64,000 nt of DNA from Sorex araneus. Taxonomy: Eukaryota; Chordata; Mammalia; Eulipotyphla; Soricidae. The translations under genes and the position numbers were made by a program. Under the pieces are notes generated by a model that was given only the letters and a program-made list of their open reading frames with translations, had not been told where the DNA came from and did not search any database. The stretch spans positions 44,457,539 to 44,521,538 of the forward strand of contig NC_073311.1 of assembly GCF_027595985.1 (NCBI RefSeq), in the 5' to 3' direction. Below, piece after piece: positions 59,265 to 64,000 of this stretch (position 1 is the stretch's first letter; each line of letters begins with the position of its first letter).

Positions 59265-60383
59265 CGAGCTTGTTCCCAAGATTAATTATCAAATCCTTCA
59301 TACTTACATTTAAGTAAGTTTTTACCTCTAAAGTATCTGGAATGAACCACTGATCAAAAGAGCATACTGCAAAGTGAACTGAAAATGTAACTAATGCATT
59401 ATTAAGACATGTGTCTTATTCTCTTTTCAGATCTTTCCAAGATCTCTTATATTGAGCACTTAGATTCAGCTCCTATTTCTTCAATCTATTGCTTCTGCAT
59501 TTGTTCAGGACTTTATCATTTATACATGGACCTCTGCCCCTTAAATGAACCCATTTCTTTTGTGGCCTCAATCCATTTTCGCTGAGACACTGTGAGTACT
59601 TTAAAAAAATATGTGGAGTACCCCACTGTCACTAAAGTGTCTCGCTGAAGTGTAATCATGTTCAAAATACACTTCTATGGTTTTCTCCACTGTCCATGCT
59701 AATATTTATGTTAGTCGCTTGCAATTTGCTGCTCTTATGTACTATATCAAGTACTCTGCTAGGCAGTTTCCATTTGGTGCTGAAAAAGGCAAACATGGCT
59801 GCTCCTCTACTGGCGTTTCCTCTATTCTAATGAATTAGTGGGCAAGGGAGTTGATGACTTAGCTATCTCTGCAGCCCCACTAGAGTTCCAGCCACTCCTG
59901 CTAGCCATTATATCTCAGCAAGACCATCCCACTTACAATCCCTTATCCAGACCTGCTGCCTTTCCTCTCACTGCCTTGGCATACACCGTCTTTGTTGGTC
60001 TTGTGGATTCATTTATTATTTTAATTCTAACACTGAGATACCTCTTACTTCAGGAAGCTTTCCCCGACCTCATCTTACATTAAGTAATCACATTTCCCCC
60101 TGCCAGCCCCGAGAATATTTTTCTATCCTGTTATTCCTTACTTGCTTTTTTTTTTTTATCACAAAGCATCCTACTTTATTTGCTTAGTGCTCATCCTTTC
60201 TTCTTAGAGGTAAAGAAATCAAACAAAGGGACTTTGAGTAGTATTTAGAATTAAGCAAAAATGCCTAGTAAGTAGACTTGCTATATCAAGCAGCAAAACA
60301 CTGAAGTTTTCATATTAACCTACTGGAGTTGCAAAGTGTTCATTGTAGCTCTAAGAACAATAGCTCTTATGAGGAGTCTGCAG
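59265..60383. other. Intergenic DNA, nothing recognised
   Basis: No named repeat. The frame 59838-60083 has no recognisable domain and no splice context. Confidence 0.4.
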
Positions 60384-60500
60384 AGGCCGGAGAGATGGCT
60401 CAAAGGGCTGGAGCAAATACTCCATGTGGGAGTCCCATCATTGTATGGTCCCAGAGTACCCCTCCCCCACAAAACCCTAGAAGATCCCATGATGCTTTAT
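60384..60500 (+). mobile_element. Old or rearranged SINE
   Basis: 'ggccggagagatggctcaaa' is a tRNA-SINE-like head followed by 'gtatggtcccagagtacccc', a shortened body. Confidence 0.55.
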
Positions 60501-60640
60501 CTTACTTAATGATCTGTGGACCCTCATTAATTGTCCAACAATGTTTTACAGATCTTGAAAGCAACTGAAACAAAAGAGTCGTTAATGTGTGCTTCATTAT
60601 AGGTAGAACCCCTCAATTTTATGGCAGAAGAAAATTACTC

Positions 60641-60940
60641 CAGTTGGGATGGGAGATGCGTGCCGAAAGTAGATAATGGACCAAACATGATGACCTCTCA
60701 GTGTCTGTGTTGCAAGCCATAATGCCCAAAAGTAGAGAGAGAGTATGGGGAATATTGTCTGCCATGGAGGCAGAGGGAGGGTGGGAAAGGGGGGTATTCC
60801 TGGGATATTGGTGGTGGGGAATGTGCACTGGTGAAGGGATGGGTGTGATCCCATCCCTTCATTGTGAGATTGTAACCCAAACATGAAAGCTTGTAACTAT
60901 CTTACGGTGATTCAATAAAATTTTAAAAATTTTTTTAAAA
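60641..60940 (+). mobile_element. 5'-truncated L1 3' UTR with target duplication
   Basis: A 300-bp insertion of L1 3' UTR text ending 'cggtgattcaataaaatttt' plus an A-rich tail. The 13-bp duplication 'aagaaaattactc' is at 60628-60640 and 60941-60953. An 11-bp hairpin (arms 60833-60843 and 60850-60860) lies inside. Confidence 0.92.
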
Positions 60941-60953
60941 AAGAAAATTACTC

Positions 60954-61408
60954 TTTTTCTCTCTTTTCATTGTCAGGAAGTTGACAGAGCAGAAAGAATG
61001 GTCTCTAGCAAACTGACTTAGACTTCCCTTCCTGTCCCCATTTTAAAAATTCCAGGCAACAAGAAAATAGGAATGTGAAGAGAAAATCCAAGGAAAATGG
61101 ATTTGTGAATTAGTAGGAAAAGCTCATGTATCACCGCTGAGAATTATATTTTTCCTCTCAGTAGAGGTTATAGATGTTGTTTTCACATTAGTTATTTGGG
61201 AAAGAAACTGTAAAGGTTTTATAGCCTCAGTGCCTGGTATAGAAACATAATAGGTGCTCAATGCATTCAATAAAGCAACACTAAATGTAGTAAAGTAACA
61301 CTATATAATTGATGCCTGGCTTTGGTGAGAGAGCTTTCAAATCTAAAAGAAGTGACTGACACCGTGTAAAAACTGCCCTGGCTAGGTAAAAGCACAAAGC
61401 ACAGGGGG
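60954..61408. other. Intergenic DNA, nothing recognised
   Basis: AT-rich; no gene or named repeat. Confidence 0.4.
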
Positions 61409-61420
61409 TTGTCTAGTGCT

Positions 61421-61583
61421 TTTTTTTGGGAGGGGGTCACACCCGATGATGCTCAGGCGTTACTCTTGGCTCTGCACTCAGGAATTACTCCTGGTGTTGT
61501 CAGGGGACCATATAGGATGCTGGGAATCGAACCCAGGTCGGCCGTGTGCAAGGCAAACGCCCTACCCGCTGTGCTCCAGACCC
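61421..61583 (-). mobile_element. Young short shrew SINE, antisense
   Basis: 'gggggtcacacccgatgatg' through 'cctacccgctgtgctccaga'. Duplication 'ttgtctagtgct' (61409-61420) and 'ttgtctagagct' (61584-61595). Confidence 0.92.
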
Positions 61584-61595
61584 TTGTCTAGAGCT

Positions 61596-62009
61596 TTCTT
61601 TGGGGGCAGACAGAGCCACAGCAGGGCCCGGAGAAGGTGCAGTGTATACATGTATGGCTGGAAACAGATGGGCCAAACGTCCATCCCAAACCTAATGCTC
61701 AGCCTCTCATGAACTCCCTAACTCGAGTCCTGTAACTCTAACCACCTTAGTGCTCTTTTCTTGTCTTTTCCAGTGCTCACTAAGAGTTTACTCCCGTGGT
61801 TTTATTTTCCACTTTCCAAACAACCTCAGGGAGTCCAGGGGTGGGAGATGGTGTGAAAGGGGAGAGTGGGAGACAAAAGTGCAGTTGGACCCCATTGGGA
61901 GAAAGCGTTCTGCTGCCATTCTTTCTAGCCCTGATTCATAATGTTTTATTTTGTTCTCGGAGCCTTCTCTTCTATAAATCCATTCATCAATTAAAAAAAT
62001 TTACACAAA
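61596..62009. other. Intergenic DNA, nothing recognised
   Basis: No gene or named repeat. Confidence 0.4.
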
Positions 62010-62790
62010 TTCAATGTGTGTGTGGGTTTTGGGTGGGCTGTGGAAATTGATTTACGAGTCAACCACTTTCCTCTTTTCTTGCCATCTCCCGCTTGAGTGG
62101 TTTGTCGGCCCTGGGCCTTTCTTTCACGGGAGGAGAATAAGGTCGTCTCTGGAAGAGGTCAGCATTTCAAATTGGTGGAGTTCAACTGCACAAATGACAT
62201 AGAACTGACAAGAAAAGACAGGGGTTTGAAGGTCACAGACTGCATAGGTCTCGCTTAGGGTCTTTGCTTTGTGATGAACCCTGGCACCAAAATGAATTAA
62301 ATAACAGGCTTAAGGACTATGGAGGGAGGACTGAATGCAAATCAAAGATAAGTCGAAGTTTTCTTTCCTAAAAGGGGAATAGATTTTTTGTCGTTGTTGT
62401 GGTTGTTGTTGTTGCCTTTTTCCTTTCCCTTTCCCCCTTCCCTATCTCTGCTGGCAAGCGCTGCATGTTAAACGTGATTTCCTGGCTTTGTGTGGGTGCT
62501 TTCACGGCAGCACAGCAGCGATGGCCTATCTTGGCCTGTGATTAATGACCTGCTTGGCAATTTGGAAGCCATAATAACTCGGTGCTCTGCACACACGCTG
62601 TACAGTCGCATTCCTTTTGCGGATTTGCCAAGCGGTTACCAAGGGGCCTGCACGGGAGCTGGATTGCTCGAGAGATAGCACCGCATTGCAGCAAATGATA
62701 TTTGGGCCTTATCTTGCTTTAGAATGCACGAGGTGCAGAGGCTCATTTACAAAATCCTGAACGTGGCTCTCACAGCCTCTTTTCTTCAGC
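62010..62790. promoter_or_regulatory. Candidate conserved regulatory block
   Basis: Repeat-free and motif-dense: 'ttgatttacgagtcaacc', 'tgtgattaatgacctgcttg', 'ggaagccataataactcgg', 'gttaccaaggggcctgca', 'tgcagcaaatgatatttggg'. The texture fits a deeply conserved developmental enhancer. This is judged by eye and not confirmed. Confidence 0.3.
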
Positions 62791-63505
62791 ACAGATTAGG
62801 GCAAAAACAAAACAGAACAAACAAATCACAAAGGGACTGGGCAGTATGGTTGATAGGATCTAGGAGACGGTCTCCGTCTTCGGAGCTGGGCGATTACAGA
62901 GACATGATATGAGTGTTCCCAAATTTTGACTCTTTATGCCATCTGAAAGCAAAAAGTGCTTTCTTTTCTTTTCTTTCATTATTTAAAGCCCTGGGCCAGA
63001 AATAAAGACTTCCAGGTTTTCTGGATCTGCTTGTGCACTTTGAATAATAAATTTGCACCCTAGAGTGAAAGCGGGTTAGTCTAGGAGCCAGGCTGTTGGG
63101 GTTCAGCCACCACCTTGCTCTGTAACCTGGATGCATTTCTTGTCTTTATTGAGTTGCAGGTTTTTTTTCCCTTTATTCAATGAGAGGGTTGATGTAGCAA
63201 ACAATCTTGCAGGATTTATATTTCCCTGGCTCTAGTTTTCACTCATTTAGCAGATATTTATTAAGAATTCATCATGAATTTGGCAATCTTCCAGGCTGTT
63301 GAGATATTAAGGAAAGAAAGTGAAGATCCTCAGACTGAGAACTTTATATTCTGGAGGGATGAGATAATCATTGACTGTGAAGATAATAAAAAAGTAAATG
63401 AATAGTTGCTAAAGAGCTATGTATTTTAGGGTGCCAGTCCACCATCATTTCTGGTCTGAGAAAAATATATTGTCTCTTCACACAGGATTTTAGTTTTGTA
63501 ATATT
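62791..63505. other. Intergenic DNA, nothing recognised
   Basis: AT-rich; no gene or named repeat. Confidence 0.4.
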
Positions 63506-63512
63506 AGATTAA

Positions 63513-63761
63513 GGACTGGAGCTATAGCACAGAGGGTAGGGCTTTTGCCTTGCACATGGCCAACCCGGGTTCGATTCCTCCGTTTCTCTCGGAGAGCTGG
63601 CAAGCTACCAAGAGTATCCCACGCACACCGAGAGCCTGGCAAGCTACCCATGGCATATTCAATATGCCAAAAACAATAACAAGAAGTCTCACAATGGAGA
63701 TGTTATTGGTGCCTGCTCGAGCAAATCAATGAACAACAGGACAACAGTCCTACAGTGCTAC
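63513..63761 (+). mobile_element. Short form of the second shrew SINE family
   Basis: Head 'ggactggagctatagcacag', B-box 'ggttcgattcc', body 'catattcaatatgccaaaaa', end 'acagtcctacagtgctac'. Short duplication 'agattaa' at 63506-63512 and 63762-63768. Confidence 0.93.
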
Positions 63762-63768
63762 AGATTAA

Positions 63769-64000
63769 AACATGAAAACACAAAAACTATTATTAATAAT
63801 GTTCTATATAAATTCTGCCTTAGAAATCAAGAAAAACATTTATTCTATTTTCATTGAGCCACAGGTGTTAGAGGGATGTAGGTACTCTCGATGGAAATGG
63901 GAAAACCAGGCAGAGAAAGTAAAAAACAGGAGTGTCATGAGGAGGGATTGGGGACAGGTGACAAGCTGAGGTCTAGTGATCAGAAAAGGCCTTGGAGTGA
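63769..64000. other. Intergenic DNA to window end
   Basis: Nothing recognised. Confidence 0.4.

Noticed and set aside
60833..60860. 11-bp hairpin as a transcription terminator
   Set aside because: It lies inside an L1 3' UTR fragment in a eukaryotic genome; a bacterial-type terminator has no meaning here.

Overview
The window looks like mammalian genomic DNA, most likely from a shrew (Soricidae, probably Sorex). It holds one clear protein-coding gene, the proneural transcription factor ASCL1, in a large CpG-rich block. The rest is non-coding sequence packed with lineage-specific retroelements. The shrew assignment rests on dozens of copies of a tRNA-derived SINE whose consensus I recognise as the Sorex-type element: head 'gctggagcgatagcacag', B-box 'ggttcgattc', tail 'gggtcacacc'. 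No bacterial or viral genome organisation is present.

Layout. 1-15.4 kb: AT-rich intergenic DNA with antisense L1 fragments, short SINEs and two copies of a long (~0.65-0.7 kb) composite SINE. 15.4-17.5 kb: a GC-rich block with homeodomain-type AT motifs, a candidate distal control region. 18.86-26.36 kb: an endogenous betaretrovirus-like provirus. It has two 694-bp LTRs that look identical by eye, a 6-bp target duplication, a Lys-type primer site, and a badly decayed, internally deleted gag-pol-env interior. 28.9-32.1 kb: the ASCL1 CpG island, with promoter, 5' UTR, a single coding exon (31159-31908, 249 aa), and an intron inside the 3' UTR (31957-32345). The second exon ends near the AATAAA at 33641. 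34.6-40 kb: several GC-rich, motif-dense, non-repetitive segments, candidate ASCL1 downstream enhancers. 42.2-52.3 kb: a nest of retroelements. A nearly full-length but dead L1 carries at least four later insertions, each with a visible target duplication, and is followed by a second L1 3' end. 52.5-64 kb: AT-rich intergenic DNA with SINEs, L1 tails and two candidate conserved segments (about 55.4-55.7 and 62.0-62.8 kb).

The most noteworthy points are as follows. (1) The provirus has identical LTRs but a wrecked interior, as expected of a recently mobilised passenger copied by enzymes from elsewhere. (2) Its target site reconstitutes to a perfect 15-bp-arm hairpin. (3) A long composite SINE is shown to move as one unit by a 15-bp target duplication. 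(4) The ASCL1 N-terminal low-complexity region is remodelled: the glutamine run is broken by Pro and His and followed by nine prolines. Family names and comparisons with human ASCL1 are from memory, and no database search was possible.
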